The notes under the pieces were generated by a model. The model had not been told where the DNA came from, did not search any database, and saw only the letters and a list, made by a program, of their open reading frames with translations. From NCBI RefSeq assembly GCF_001701025.1, contig NZ_CP016793.1, forward strand, positions 7,874,001 through 7,938,000: a stretch of DNA of 64,000 nucleotides, given 5' to 3'. The position numbers and the translations under genes were made by a program. The first letter of the stretch is position 1. The number at the start of each line of letters is the position of its first letter. Below, one piece after another: positions 8,182 through 16,345 of this stretch. Origin of the DNA: Lentzea guizhouensis. GTDB taxonomy: Bacteria > Actinomycetota > Actinomycetes > Mycobacteriales > Pseudonocardiaceae.

Positions 8182-8579
8182 ACCGCGAAGGGCCGGCAAG
8201 GGAGTTGTGCATCAAGGGCCAGTGACAGGCGGCACGGACAGCGTCGAGGTACTCCAAGGCGGTCTCGCGGTCGTCCGCGTCCAGAGCGAACAACGCGATC
8301 CGCTTGTGCGCCCTGCCTTCCAGCTCGTGTCTGCCGATCTCCGCAGAGATCCCCGCGCATGTCCATGAGTGGGCGGAGGCGAGAACCGCGAGCGTCATCC
8401 TGCCAGGTCGAGAAGGCGGCGTGGAGCGTCAGTCCCTTCACCCAGGACGCGCTGATCTCGCTGATCTGACCGCGACCACTGGACCGTCCACGCTGCGGAC
8501 TGCTCCCCTTCCCGCTGGGCGTAAGATGAGGAGCCTCAACGCGGCGATGAGCTGTGGCGGCCTGCTCCATCCTCGGTCG
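8182..8579. other. Intergenic stretch with a possible decayed minus-strand gene
   Basis: About 400 bp between the TetR and AraC genes. On the minus strand two frames contain protein-like pieces that could once have been joined: W-V-K-G-L-T-L-H-A-A-F-S-T-W (about 8400-8460) and, in another frame, L-A-V-L-A-S-A-H-S-W followed by a helical A-L-E-Y-L-D-A-V-R-A-A-C (about 8210-8395). I do not recognise a family, and the second frame runs on antisense into the TetR gene. Treated as an unassigned remnant. Confidence 0.25.
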
Positions 8580-9530
8580 TCATACCGGCACCGACCCGGT
8601 GCGGGCCGGCAGTTCGTCGCGCATCCGATACCGGTAGCGCAGCGGTGATTCCCCTACCTCCCGTTTGAACGCGGTGCTGAACGCGCTCTCCGACGCGTAG
8701 CCCAGTTCGACTGCCAGCTCCCCCACTCGAACATCGCTGCCACGAAGAGCGCGCTGCGCCAACAGCATCCGCCAGCGGTTGAGATAGGTCAGTGGCGGTA
8801 CGCCCGCTACGGTCCGGAAGCGTTCGGCGAACGACGTGCGCGACATCGCTGCGACATGTGCCAGTTCTTCCAGGCGCCAGGCCCTTCCGGGTTCGGCGTG
8901 CATGAGGCTCAGAGCCGGCCGCAACCGCTCGTCGATCAGCAACCGCAGCCACCCAGGGGGCAGCTCGGCCTGGTCGACGTAGGCGCGCAGCACTTCGAGC
9001 AGCAAGAGTTGGCAGTACTGCCGGATCGCGAACGCGGAACCCGCCCGGCCCCCGACCACCTCCTCGAACAACCGATGAAGAGTGCCCCGCAGGTTGATCG
9101 CCGAGGCAGCCGATGCCCGAACGTGCCCCAGCGGCGGAAGCGCCTGCAGCAGCAGGGTGCCACCGGCCGCGCTGAGGTCGATGCAACCGCCGATGAGGAT
9201 GTCGTCGGCATCGCGGTCGGCCCCGATGAGGCCGCTGAAGGGGAAGTTCGCCTCGGGCGTGATCTCGCGGCGCGGTCCGTCGCCGGTGCCACCCTCGACG
9301 CGCAGCCAGGACCGGTTGTTGAGGATCGCAACGTCGCCCGGTTCGAGCTCGATCGGCTCGTCAACGCCATCGGTGGTCAGCCGGGCCCGGCCGGAGACCA
9401 TCGCGAAGAACTTCAGCGGAGCCTCGATCGCCCTGCGCGACACCCAGGGGCCCCGCACGGCGAACCCGCCCGACAGCAGGCCGCGGACCTCGACCAGGTC
9501 GAACACCTCAGACAGGTGATCGCCACCCAT
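8580..9530 (-). CDS. AraC-family regulator with N-terminal cupin domain
   Basis: About 316 residues. The N-terminal half is a cupin-type sensor (W-V-S-R-R-A-I-E-A-P-L-K-F-F and E-L-E-P-G-D-V-A-I-L-N). The C-terminal ~100 residues carry the two AraC HTHs: L-A-H-V-A-A-M-S-R-T-S-F-A-E-R-F in the first, and V-G-E-L-A-V-E-L-G-Y-A-S-E-S-A-F-S-T-A-F-K-R in the second. The ATG at 9530 is preferred over 9548 because the domain starts just after it. It is divergent from an SDR gene, and two direct repeats lie between them. This class usually activates an oxidoreductase in response to a small aromatic or reactive compound; the effector here is unknown. Confidence 0.88.
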   Translation of the reverse strand: MGGDHLSEVFDLVEVRGLLSGGFAVRGPWVSRRAIEAPLKFFAMVSGRARLTTDGVDEPIELEPGDVAILNNRSWLRVEGGTGDGPRREITPEANFPFSGLIGADRDADDILIGGCIDLSAAGGTLLLQALPPLGHVRASAASAINLRGTLHRLFEEVVGGRAGSAFAIRQYCQLLLLEVLRAYVDQAELPPGWLRLLIDERLRPALSLMHAEPGRAWRLEELAHVAAMSRTSFAERFRTVAGVPPLTYLNRWRMLLAQRALRGSDVRVGELAVELGYASESAFSTAFKREVGESPLRYRYRMRDELPARTGSVPV

Positions 9531-9552
9531 CTCCGTACTCTCGCGCAAAAAA

Positions 9553-9586
9553 TACGGACCGTCAATGATTCAAAGTACGGACCATC
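9553..9586. promoter_or_regulatory. Direct repeats, probable AraC binding sites
   Basis: TACGGACCGTC (9553-9563) and TACGGACCATC (9576-9586) are direct repeats 23 bp apart, in the 73-bp gap between the AraC gene and the SDR gene. Tandem direct half-sites two turns apart are the usual AraC-type arrangement. Confidence 0.55.
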
Positions 9587-9603
9587 GTGCCTACCGTGGC
9601 GGC

Positions 9604-10608
9604 ATGACCCACAAACAGCGCCCCATCGGATCCGGCTTCACCGCAGCGTCGACGACCGAAGACGTCCTCGAGGGCATCGACCTGTCGGGCACGAACGCCA
9701 TCGTCACCGGCGGCCACGTAGGGCTCGGCCTGGAGACCACCCGTGCGCTGAGCCAGGCGGGCGCGTTCGTCACGGTGGGCTCGCGCTACCCGGACGGCGC
9801 CGCCCCCGCCCTGGCCGGGATGGAGCGCGTCGAGATCGCTCAGCTGGACCTCCTCAGCCCGACGTCGATCGACGAGTTCGCCGACCGCTACCTCGGTTCC
9901 GGCCGCCCGCTGCACATGCTGATCAACAACGCGGGCATCATGGGCGGCCCGCTGGTCCGGGACGCCCGCGGCTTCGAATCGCAGTTCGCGACCAACCACC
10001 TCGGCCACTTCCAGCTGACCCTGGGCCTGCTGCCCGCACTGCGCGCCGCTCGTGGCGCCCGAGTCGTCAACGTGACGTCCGGTGGCCACCGACTCTCCGA
10101 CATCCGCTGGGACGACCCGCACTTCACCACCGGCTACGAGCCAATGCTCGGCTACGGCCAGTCGAAGACCGCCAACATCCTGTTCGCCGTCGAGCTGGAC
10201 CGGCGATGGGCCGCGGACGGGATCCGCGGCTACGCAGTGCACCCCGGTGTCATCGTCGGCACCGACCTGGGGCCCTCGCGGCCCGAGGACGGCCACGCGA
10301 TGGCGGACGAGCAGCTGCGGGCCTTGGGACTCGTCGACGACTCCGGCCAGCCGATCATCGACCCCGACCGCGGGATGAAGACCCCGCAGCAGGGCGCCAG
10401 CACGAGCGTGTTCGCCGCGACCAGCCCGCTGCTCGCCGACATCGGCGGCGTCTACCTGAAGGACAACGACGTCTCGCCGCTGGACACCCCAAGGCCCGTG
10501 AACTTCGGCGCCGGGCAGGAAATCCCGGCCGAGGTCGTACCGCACGCCGTCGACCCCGAGTCGGCACAGCAGCTCTGGGAGCTGAGCGAACAGCTGATCA
10601 AGGCCTGA
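9604..10608 (+). CDS. SDR-family NAD(P)-dependent oxidoreductase
   Basis: A 334-residue protein from ATG 9604. Classical SDR features: the cofactor motif T-G-G-H-V-G-L-G (the usual T-G-x-x-x-G-x-G), N-N-A-G-I-M-G, the catalytic S in N-V-T-S-G-G and the Y-x-x-S-K-x-A-N motif (Y-G-Q-S-K-T-A-N), then H-P-G-V. A ~30-residue N-terminal extension and a long C-terminal part place it with the retinol-dehydrogenase/WW-domain-oxidoreductase-like group; the substrate is unknown. The divergent AraC regulator and the shared promoter region with direct repeats suggest that AraC controls this gene. Confidence 0.85.
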   Translation: MTHKQRPIGSGFTAASTTEDVLEGIDLSGTNAIVTGGHVGLGLETTRALSQAGAFVTVGSRYPDGAAPALAGMERVEIAQLDLLSPTSIDEFADRYLGSGRPLHMLINNAGIMGGPLVRDARGFESQFATNHLGHFQLTLGLLPALRAARGARVVNVTSGGHRLSDIRWDDPHFTTGYEPMLGYGQSKTANILFAVELDRRWAADGIRGYAVHPGVIVGTDLGPSRPEDGHAMADEQLRALGLVDDSGQPIIDPDRGMKTPQQGASTSVFAATSPLLADIGGVYLKDNDVSPLDTPRPVNFGAGQEIPAEVVPHAVDPESAQQLWELSEQLIKA

Positions 10609-10609
10609 A

Positions 10610-10800
10610 GCCACCACGATCTCGGCGTGCAGGGTGGCGAGATCACGCACATCGACAACCGGACAGGGCCACCGGACAACGGCTCCGGCACCGTCGGCGT
10701 CGAGGTCCCCGTCAACGCCGACGGCACCAGCAGCCAGAACTGTGAGCGGCATGCCGATCTCGTGGGCGAGCACCCTCACGTGATGACGAATCATGTCCAC
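10610..10800 (-). pseudogene. N-terminal fragment of a GlxA-type regulator
   Basis: The minus-strand frame starting at 10800 reads V-R-V-L-A-H-E-I-G-M-P-L-T-V-L-A and matches the start of the complete GlxA-like regulator at 13020-14060 (V-A-V-L-A-L-E-x-x-x-x-F-E-L-G-M-P-L-T-I-L). Only the beginning of the DJ-1/PfpI-like domain is left; after ~60 codons the frame runs into the end of the SDR gene. The promoter side is also conserved between the two loci, so this is the decayed partner of the HD gene to its right. Confidence 0.6.
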
Positions 10801-10864
10801 AACCTGGCGAACATTGGCAACACTGCCGGTCGACGATCACGCCGGCGACGGTCATGGTTGAGGC

Positions 10865-11509
10865 GTGGTCACCAATAGCCCGCTGGGCCTGTCCAACCCG
10901 GACATCGTTTCCTCGCCGGTCCGCCAAGCCGTCGTCGATCATGTTCTGGCGCACGAGACACTCGCCATCGCGCATCACAGCCTCCGCACCTACTTCTTCG
11001 CCATCAAAGTTGCCGACGTCCGCGGGCTGCGCCGGGGAGTCGACTACCACGACGACGCGTTGTTCTTCGCGTCCGTGCTGCACGACCTGGGCTTGTCGGA
11101 CGCGGGCGAGGCACGGCCGGACCGGTTCGAGGTGGCCGGCGCCGACCTGGCCACAGAATTCCTCGCACACCAGGGAGTTTCGTCCGAGGTGCTCGATGTG
11201 GTCTGGGACGCTATCGCGTTGCACACCACTTTCGGCATCGCTGACAGGCGCGGCGTCGTCTGCGGCCTCGTCCTGGCCGGCACCGCACTCGACTTCGGGC
11301 ACGGCTCGGACTTCCTCTCCGACGAGGAGGCAGCTGCGATCAATGACGCGTTTCCCCGGCTGGACATCAACACAGCTCTCGGCCGGTCGATCATCGCGCA
11401 GGCCGAGCGAAACCGCGCCAAGGCGCCGCACCTGTCCACCGCCGACTACTTCTACCGTTCTGTGCACGGTTTCGACAGGAGTTTCACGTCACGATGGGGC
11501 GCGGTCTGA
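10865..11509 (+). CDS. HD-domain protein (cyanamide-hydratase-like)
   Basis: A 214-residue protein with the metal-binding residues of the HD phosphohydrolase superfamily: H in A-H-H-S-L-R-T-Y-F-F, the H-D pair in A-S-V-L-H-D-L-G-L, a later H in A-I-A-L-H-T-T-F-G, and D in T-A-L-D-F. Layout and length resemble the cyanamide hydratase/HD-domain group common in fungi and actinomycetes; the real substrate is not known. A glyoxalase-like gene follows after 17 bp, so they are probably co-transcribed. Upstream and divergent is a fragment of a GlxA-type regulator, suggesting the gene has lost its local regulator. Confidence 0.8.
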   Translation: MVTNSPLGLSNPDIVSSPVRQAVVDHVLAHETLAIAHHSLRTYFFAIKVADVRGLRRGVDYHDDALFFASVLHDLGLSDAGEARPDRFEVAGADLATEFLAHQGVSSEVLDVVWDAIALHTTFGIADRRGVVCGLVLAGTALDFGHGSDFLSDEEAAAINDAFPRLDINTALGRSIIAQAERNRAKAPHLSTADYFYRSVHGFDRSFTSRWGAV

Positions 11510-11526
11510 AACCGGGGAGGCAGACC

Positions 11527-11925
11527 ATGGCGCAGCGCCTTTTCGCCATCATGCAGGTGGCAGATCTACCGCGGAGCAGGGAGTTCTTCACTGCGATCGG
11601 TCTTCGATTCGACCCGGACTTCACCAACGACAACTTCGCCTCCATGCAGGTCGGTGACGCGCAAGTGATCTTGCACATCGAATCTTCGTTCGAAGTTGTG
11701 ACCAGAAAGCGGCCCGTGGACACCCAGGACGAAACAGAAGCCGTGTTCGGCATCTTCGTCGACAGCCGCGACGATGTCGAACACATCGTCGACCGCGCTG
11801 TCAGCGCCGGCGGTCGGGAGCATTCCCCTCCCTGGGACGCGAACTTCTTCTACCAGCGCGTGTTCGAAGACCTCGACGGCCACCAGTGGGAAATCTGCTG
11901 GGTGAAGAATGCTCCGGCATCATGA
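11527..11925 (+). CDS. VOC-family (glyoxalase/bleomycin resistance-like) protein
   Basis: A 132-residue protein. Two beta-alpha-beta-beta-beta halves are recognisable: F-A-I-M-Q-V-A-D-L-P-R-S-R-E-F-F at the start, and V-F-E-D-L-D-G-H-Q-W-E-I near the end, whose final E is the usual metal ligand. The middle V-F-G-I-F-V-D-S-R-D-D-V fits the second half. ATG 11527 follows the ribosome site GGGGAGG, so it is preferred over an in-frame start at 11494, which lies inside the HD gene. The substrate is unknown. It is in one unit with the HD gene upstream. Confidence 0.8.
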   Translation: MAQRLFAIMQVADLPRSREFFTAIGLRFDPDFTNDNFASMQVGDAQVILHIESSFEVVTRKRPVDTQDETEAVFGIFVDSRDDVEHIVDRAVSAGGREHSPPWDANFFYQRVFEDLDGHQWEICWVKNAPAS

Positions 11926-12080
11926 GCGTGCACGTCGGCGCGCCTCTCCGTTCAGTCGCATAACACGTCCGCCACGTACTTTGCCCGATTCCAGTGTGTC
12001 CGTTCACCGCGCGGCATCACTGCGCACTCCGCAATCACTGTGGCGGGTTTGATCGTCATCTGTGAGGTCAAGGGGTTAAC

Positions 12081-12986
12081 ATGCGTGTATTCGTCACGGG
12101 TGCCTCCGGAAACGTCGGCGCCGCTCTCGTGCCTGAGTTGTTGACCGCCGGCCACACGGTGGTCGGCTTGGCCCGCTCCGACGCCGCCGCCGAGATCGTG
12201 AGGTCGCGCGGCGGTCTGGTGGTGCGCGGTGCCCTCGACGACTTGGACCTCTTGAGCGCGGCAGCTCGAGCCGCTGACGGCGTCATCCACCTCGCGTTCG
12301 AACACGACGAGCAGCATTCCGGCAACCTCGTCGCTGCAGCGGCGTCAGACCTGCAAGCGGTCCAAGCCATCGGTGCGGCCCTCGGTGGCTCGGGCAAGCC
12401 TTTCGTCAGCACGAACGCGACATGCGCGTTCGCTCTCGCAGGCTTCGAAGGCCTGCTCACCGAGCATGACACGCTTACCGCCGGTTGGCGCATCGAGGCG
12501 GAGAACGAGGTGATCGGACTCGCCGAGCACGGAGTGCGATCGTCGGTCATCCGCCTGCCACCAACCGTTCACGGCGAAGGTGAATTCGGGCTCGCCTCCG
12601 TCTTGGTCCAGACGGCCAGCGCTGCTGGAGTGTCCGGATACCTGGGAAACGGTTCCAACGTCTGGCCATCAGCCGACATGCGTGATGTCGCTGTTCTGTA
12701 TCGACTGGCGCTCGAATCGGCAGTGGCGGGATCGCGGTTGCACGCCGTTGCCGAGCCAGGAATCAGCTTGCTTGAAATCGCCGCACTGATCGGCCGGCAT
12801 CTCGCGATTCCGGTTCGGTCCATCGCAGCAGAAGACAGTGAGCGGCACTTCCGGCACGTGAACGCCTTCGTAGGCCTCGACAACCCGACTTCAAGCTTGG
12901 TGACCAGCGAAGCTCTGGGCTGGAAACCCGCCTATCCGGGTTTTCTCGCGGATTTCGACCATGAGTCCAACTTCGAGGTCGAGTAA
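12081..12986 (+). CDS. NAD-dependent epimerase/dehydratase-family (extended SDR) protein
   Basis: A 301-residue protein. The N-terminal V-F-V-T-G-A-S-G-N-V-G-A-A-L-V is the extended/atypical SDR nucleotide-binding motif, followed by V-V-G-L-A-R-S-D and A-D-G-V-I-H-L-A-F. The normal Y-x-x-x-K pair is absent; W-R-I-E-A-E-N-E takes its place, as in the atypical SDR group often annotated as NAD(P)-binding or sugar-epimerase-like proteins. It is closely related to the front half of the chimeric remnant at 7196-7486. About 155 bp upstream has no gene; the final 40 bp (GTGAGGTCAAGGGGTTAAC) hold only a weak ribosome site. Confidence 0.8.
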   Translation: MRVFVTGASGNVGAALVPELLTAGHTVVGLARSDAAAEIVRSRGGLVVRGALDDLDLLSAAARAADGVIHLAFEHDEQHSGNLVAAAASDLQAVQAIGAALGGSGKPFVSTNATCAFALAGFEGLLTEHDTLTAGWRIEAENEVIGLAEHGVRSSVIRLPPTVHGEGEFGLASVLVQTASAAGVSGYLGNGSNVWPSADMRDVAVLYRLALESAVAGSRLHAVAEPGISLLEIAALIGRHLAIPVRSIAAEDSERHFRHVNAFVGLDNPTSSLVTSEALGWKPAYPGFLADFDHESNFEVE

Positions 12987-13019
12987 ACGCAGCGACAAGC
13001 CTCGGTGGCTCACGACCGG

Positions 13020-14060
13020 TCACCACTCTCCACGTACGCGAGGCTCTCCAACCCAGCCTTCTCGTGCCGATCCACGGGCTCTGGTTCCCGGGATCGGCGA
13101 CGCTGCGATGGCACCGGTCGGTTCCTCATGCCGTGAGTACATGTCGCGGTAGGCCGACGGAGTCAGCCCGCAGTGTTGCACGAAGTGTGCGCGGAAGTTC
13201 GCGGCCGTGCCGAAACCGCTCCGCCTGGCAACCTCGTCGATCGCGGCGTCGCTGCGTTCGAGCAGTTGCTTGGCCTGATCGATCCGTGCCAATCGCAGCC
13301 ACCTCATCGGAGGGAGCCCCGTTTCGGCCAGGAAGCGGCGACTGAAGGTGCGTGGAGACAGGTGTGCGTGGGCAGCGAGCTTGCGGAGCACGAGCGGCTC
13401 ACCGAGGCGTTCCAGCGCCCAGCTTCTGGTGGCGGCAAGGGACGTTCCGGCCACAGCAGGCAGATGACGCTCGATGAACTGGGCCTGCCCGCCGTCGCGA
13501 TGGGGCGCGGCGACGGCATTGCGTGCGGCCTGGTTGGCTGCGGTGGCGCCGAAATCCTTGCCGACCAGGTGCAGGCAAAGGTCGATGCCCGCGGAGGTGC
13601 CCGCGGCAGTCAGCACGGTCTCCTCGTCAACGAAGAGCACGTCGCGGTCAACTGTGACGTCCAGGTGTTCTCGCGCCAGGCGCTCTGTCTGGAGCCAGTG
13701 CGTGGTCGCCCGCCGGCCGGCAAGAAGGCCTGACTCAGCGAGGGCGAAGGCGCCCACACACAGCGAAACCACGCGCGCTGACCGGTCGCGGCAAGCGCGA
13801 AGCCCGTCGGCGACGCTCTCGGGAATGCCGCCTTCGAACGCGTAACCCGGGACGATGATGGTGTCCGCTTTCGCCAGGTCGCCCAACGCACCGGCGCCAG
13901 TGAGCCGCAGTCCGCTGTCTGCGGTGACGCCGTTGCTGGTCGGCGTCACCACGGATGGTGCGTAGAGGTGTCCGAGAGAGCCAAGGATGGTGAGCGGCAT
14001 ACCAAGCTCGAAGGAGAGCACGCCCTCAAGGGCGAGCACAGCGACGCGATGACATGCCAT
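13020..14060 (-). CDS. GlxA-family regulator (DJ-1/PfpI domain plus AraC HTH)
   Basis: A 346-residue protein. Residues 1-170 are a DJ-1/PfpI-like amidotransferase domain used as a sensor; the nucleophile-elbow position reads S-L-C-V-G-A-F-A-L-A, so the Cys is kept. Residues ~215-315 are an AraC-type double HTH (L-R-K-L-A-A-H-A-H-L-S-P-R-T-F-S-R-R-F; then I-D-E-V-A-R-R-S-G-F-G-T-A-A-N-F-R). It was divergent from an HD-domain gene of which only the first codons remain (14131). An intact copy of that gene is at 10865 beside a fragment of this regulator. Confidence 0.87.
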   Translation of the reverse strand: MACHRVAVLALEGVLSFELGMPLTILGSLGHLYAPSVVTPTSNGVTADSGLRLTGAGALGDLAKADTIIVPGYAFEGGIPESVADGLRACRDRSARVVSLCVGAFALAESGLLAGRRATTHWLQTERLAREHLDVTVDRDVLFVDEETVLTAAGTSAGIDLCLHLVGKDFGATAANQAARNAVAAPHRDGGQAQFIERHLPAVAGTSLAATRSWALERLGEPLVLRKLAAHAHLSPRTFSRRFLAETGLPPMRWLRLARIDQAKQLLERSDAAIDEVARRSGFGTAANFRAHFVQHCGLTPSAYRDMYSRHEEPTGAIAASPIPGTRARGSAREGWVGEPRVRGEW

Positions 14061-14130
14061 GTCACCAACCTAGCGGACGATGGCGGTGCTGCCAGTGACC
14101 GATCACGCCAGCGCCGATCATTGTTGAGGC

Positions 14131-14220
14131 ATGACAACAACTTCCGCACCAGTCCTGGCCACACAGGACATCGTGTCCTCGCCCGTTCATGATGCGGTCG
14201 TCGAAGAGGCGCCACACGCG
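14131..14220 (+). pseudogene. 5' fragment of an HD-domain gene
   Basis: The first ~25 codons from ATG 14131 (A-T-Q-D-I-V-S-S-P-V-H-D-A-V-V) match the start of the intact HD gene at 10865 (S-N-P-D-I-V-S-S-P-V-R-Q-A-V-V). After that the similarity ends and the expansin gene's terminus follows. The intergenic region to its left is also similar to that upstream of 10865. Interpreted as a truncated paralogue. Confidence 0.65.
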
Positions 14221-14291
14221 CAACCTCGTTCTAGAGAATCTTCGCAGGTAGTCGCTCGGCAGGGGGCAAAGGTCACAGTCGAACGTCGTTG

Positions 14292-14951
14292 TCAGTTGGT
14301 GAACTGCTTGGTGCCCTTCTGCACGACGCCCGGCCGGAACGCGATGCTGGGTTCGACGAGCTGCTGTCCACCGACGTCTGTGACGCGGATGTCGCCTCCA
14401 CAACCCTTGCCGTCGTTGACGATGAAGTAGTTGTAGTCGGTTCGCGGCAGGCTCCTCCACGTCTTTCCGTTGCGGATCTCGAGCTTGACGACGGGATTGC
14501 GGTGGTCGCGTACCCGGAGCGCGCACCAGTGCTGGTTCGATCCTTCCTTGTAGCGGAAGGACAGCTTCGCGGACGTGTTCGGGCTGACCAGCCGCCAGCT
14601 CACCTTGACTCGTCCGGCCAGTGGATCAGCGACCTGGCCATACACAGCGCGATTCAGATCTATGTCACCGCGTTTGCACTCAGGGCACCGGTCCATGATC
14701 TTGACCACGACCTTGCCGCGCGGGCCCTTGACCTCGACGTAGGCTCCGCACATGCGGCCGTTGCCGTAGTCGACTTGGTTGAGAGCGGCGATCCGCACCT
14801 CGCCGATCCGCCCGTAGGAGCAAGCTCCGAGTGCGTCGTCGGCCGGGTAGTAGGTCGCGTCACCGCTGCCGTTGTAGGAGGCAGACGCAGGCGCGACGGC
14901 AACCGCCAGCAACAGAGCGAGGACCGAGGCCACGACCATCAAGTGTCGCAT
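14292..14951 (-). CDS. Secreted expansin-like protein
   Basis: A 219-residue protein with a clear signal peptide (M-R-H-L-M-V-V-A-S-V-L-A-L-L-L-A-V-A-V ending at A-S-A). Mature domain 1 is a six-stranded double-psi barrel: G-D-A-T-Y-Y, G-A-C-S-Y-G, C-G-A-Y-V-E-V and the key motif V-K-I-M-D-R-C-P-E-C, with the D-R-C and acidic residues of bacterial expansins. Domain 2 is the CBM63-like part (W-R-L-V-S-P, W-C-A-L-R-V-R-D-H-R-N-P-V, W-R-S-L-P-R-T-D-Y-N-Y-F). Such proteins loosen cellulose and hemicellulose networks without hydrolysis. It lies 29 bp after the mannanase gene on the same strand, so the two are very likely made together. ATG 14951 was chosen because the signal peptide starts there. 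Confidence 0.87.
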   Translation of the reverse strand: MRHLMVVASVLALLLAVAVAPASASYNGSGDATYYPADDALGACSYGRIGEVRIAALNQVDYGNGRMCGAYVEVKGPRGKVVVKIMDRCPECKRGDIDLNRAVYGQVADPLAGRVKVSWRLVSPNTSAKLSFRYKEGSNQHWCALRVRDHRNPVVKLEIRNGKTWRSLPRTDYNYFIVNDGKGCGGDIRVTDVGGQQLVEPSIAFRPGVVQKGTKQFTN

Positions 14952-14980
14952 CGCAGAAGACGCAACTCCGCTGTAGACGG

Positions 14981-15982
14981 TCACTTGAACACCGATGCCT
15001 GGCGAGAGGTCGCCTTGATTCCGTTCGGACCGGAGATCGTTCGCTGGCCCCACCAGGTGGGCTTGCCGGCGTCGAATCCGCGCACCAGGTCGAGGTAGTC
15101 GAGCCCTCCACCGTTCCCGCTCCACGACCACGCGAGGAACCCGGTACCCAGACGTCTGCTCGCGGCGAAGATGGCGTCCTCGTCCACTGAGGCGTTGCCG
15201 TGCCAGTGCCCGAACTCCCCGACGACGATCGGCAGGCGAGCGGCCGCGAACCGGTTGAGGTAGTTGTTCACCTTGTCCGCAGTGCCGAACACCTCGTACA
15301 TGTGGACGGAGAAGACGGTGTTGCGCCGTACGTCCGAGTTGAAGATCTGCTTGGCGTTGTCACGCATGACGAACGACCAGTCCTGCCCCCAGTTGGGACC
15401 GTCGGCCACCAGCGTGTGGGTCAGGCCCTCCTTGCGCATGCGGGCGATCGCGGATTTCGTCTCGCCGACCCAGGCGCTCGGGTTGTTGTTGCCGCGCGGC
15501 TCGTTGCCGATGTTGAGCAGCACGTATCGCTGTTGCCCAGCCAGTGCGCTCTTGATGCTGATCCAGTAGTTCACGGCCGCCGTCAGCGACGACGCACCGC
15601 TCTGCTCGCCGTACCCGGTGGTGTCGTGCACCTCCAGGACGCAGATGAGCTTGTTCGCCTTGCAGCGCTTGATGACGCTGGCAACATCCGCTGTGGTGTT
15701 GCGGTTGAACCGGGCTCCGTTGGACAGGACAATCCTCGCGGTGTTGGCTCCGGTCGCCTTGATGTCCTTGAGTGCCTGAGAAGTCTTGTTCGGGAACCAG
15801 CTGTGCGGGTGGTTCACCCCGCGCATGACGAACGTGCTGCCGTGGCCGTCCAGCAAGCGGCCGTCCTTCACGTGAAAGCCCTGAGCCGCGGCTTCTGCGG
15901 GATGACCGGCGAGTGTGGTGATGAGCAGTGTTGCGACTGCAAAGCCAACGGTGGTTCTGTGCAGGGAAACGAGGAAGCGCAC
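14981..15982 (-). CDS. Secreted GH5 endo-beta-1,4-mannanase (subfamily 8-like)
   Basis: A 333-residue protein. GTG 15982 follows a good ribosome site (GGAGGG, 6 bp away) and starts a signal peptide ending in G-H-P-A-E-A-A-A. The mature part is a single GH5 TIM barrel beginning G-F-H-V-K-D-G-R-L-L-D and F-V-M-R-G-V-N-H-P-H-S-W. Catalytic acid/base is in N-I-G-N-E-P-R-G (Glu161), nucleophile in I-V-V-G-E-F-G-H-W (Glu256). Details such as V-M-R-G-V-N-H-P-H-x-W, G-P-N-W-G-Q-D-W-S-F-V-M-R-D and the final S-W-S-G-N-G-G-G match GH5_8 mannanases from Streptomyces and Bacillus. It is first gene of a pair with the expansin-like protein and probably under the LacI regulator to its right. Confidence 0.88.
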   Translation of the reverse strand: MRFLVSLHRTTVGFAVATLLITTLAGHPAEAAAQGFHVKDGRLLDGHGSTFVMRGVNHPHSWFPNKTSQALKDIKATGANTARIVLSNGARFNRNTTADVASVIKRCKANKLICVLEVHDTTGYGEQSGASSLTAAVNYWISIKSALAGQQRYVLLNIGNEPRGNNNPSAWVGETKSAIARMRKEGLTHTLVADGPNWGQDWSFVMRDNAKQIFNSDVRRNTVFSVHMYEVFGTADKVNNYLNRFAAARLPIVVGEFGHWHGNASVDEDAIFAASRRLGTGFLAWSWSGNGGGLDYLDLVRGFDAGKPTWWGQRTISGPNGIKATSRQASVFK

Positions 15983-16345
15983 GGCACCCTCCGGGTTGCG
16001 CTGAAGATTGCGATGATTCGGGATCGTATCCAGCAGACAACCTCCACGCTTTCCGCCAATCTGCCTATTTCTCCTCACCTGCTGACCAGAAGCGCCGCCC
16101 GGCGATTCCCGGGCTAGCCCACGAAAACGTAGACAGACTATACGCGCAGGTCAAAGGCTTCCCCTGCGCGTCGGTACGCCAACACCACGAAACACGTCGA
16201 AACTTCGAGACAGTTGAGGACTGGTGACATATCGTGTCGAAACCAGGTCCCTGGGGATCCACAAAGGCCGCACCACCGGCAATGCACGGCTATCTCAGCG
16301 AGTGACTCGAGTGGATCGAGTGCCGATGAGCTGTCATTGTGCTCC
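15983..16345. other. Promoter region of the mannanase-expansin pair; inverted repeat
   Basis: About 360 bp without a gene. A perfect 9-bp inverted repeat, ACGCGCAGG (16142-16150) and CCTGCGCGT (16163-16171), lies ~160 bp upstream of the mannanase start and could be an operator for the neighbouring LacI proteins. A second repeat, GTGCTC (16339-16344) and GAGCAC (16351-16356), spans the stop of the next gene and may be a weak terminator. Confidence 0.4.

Noticed and set aside
10865..12986. Small biosynthetic gene cluster (HD, VOC, SDR)
   Set aside because: No core synthase, carrier protein or peptide precursor; genes are separated by their own promoters.
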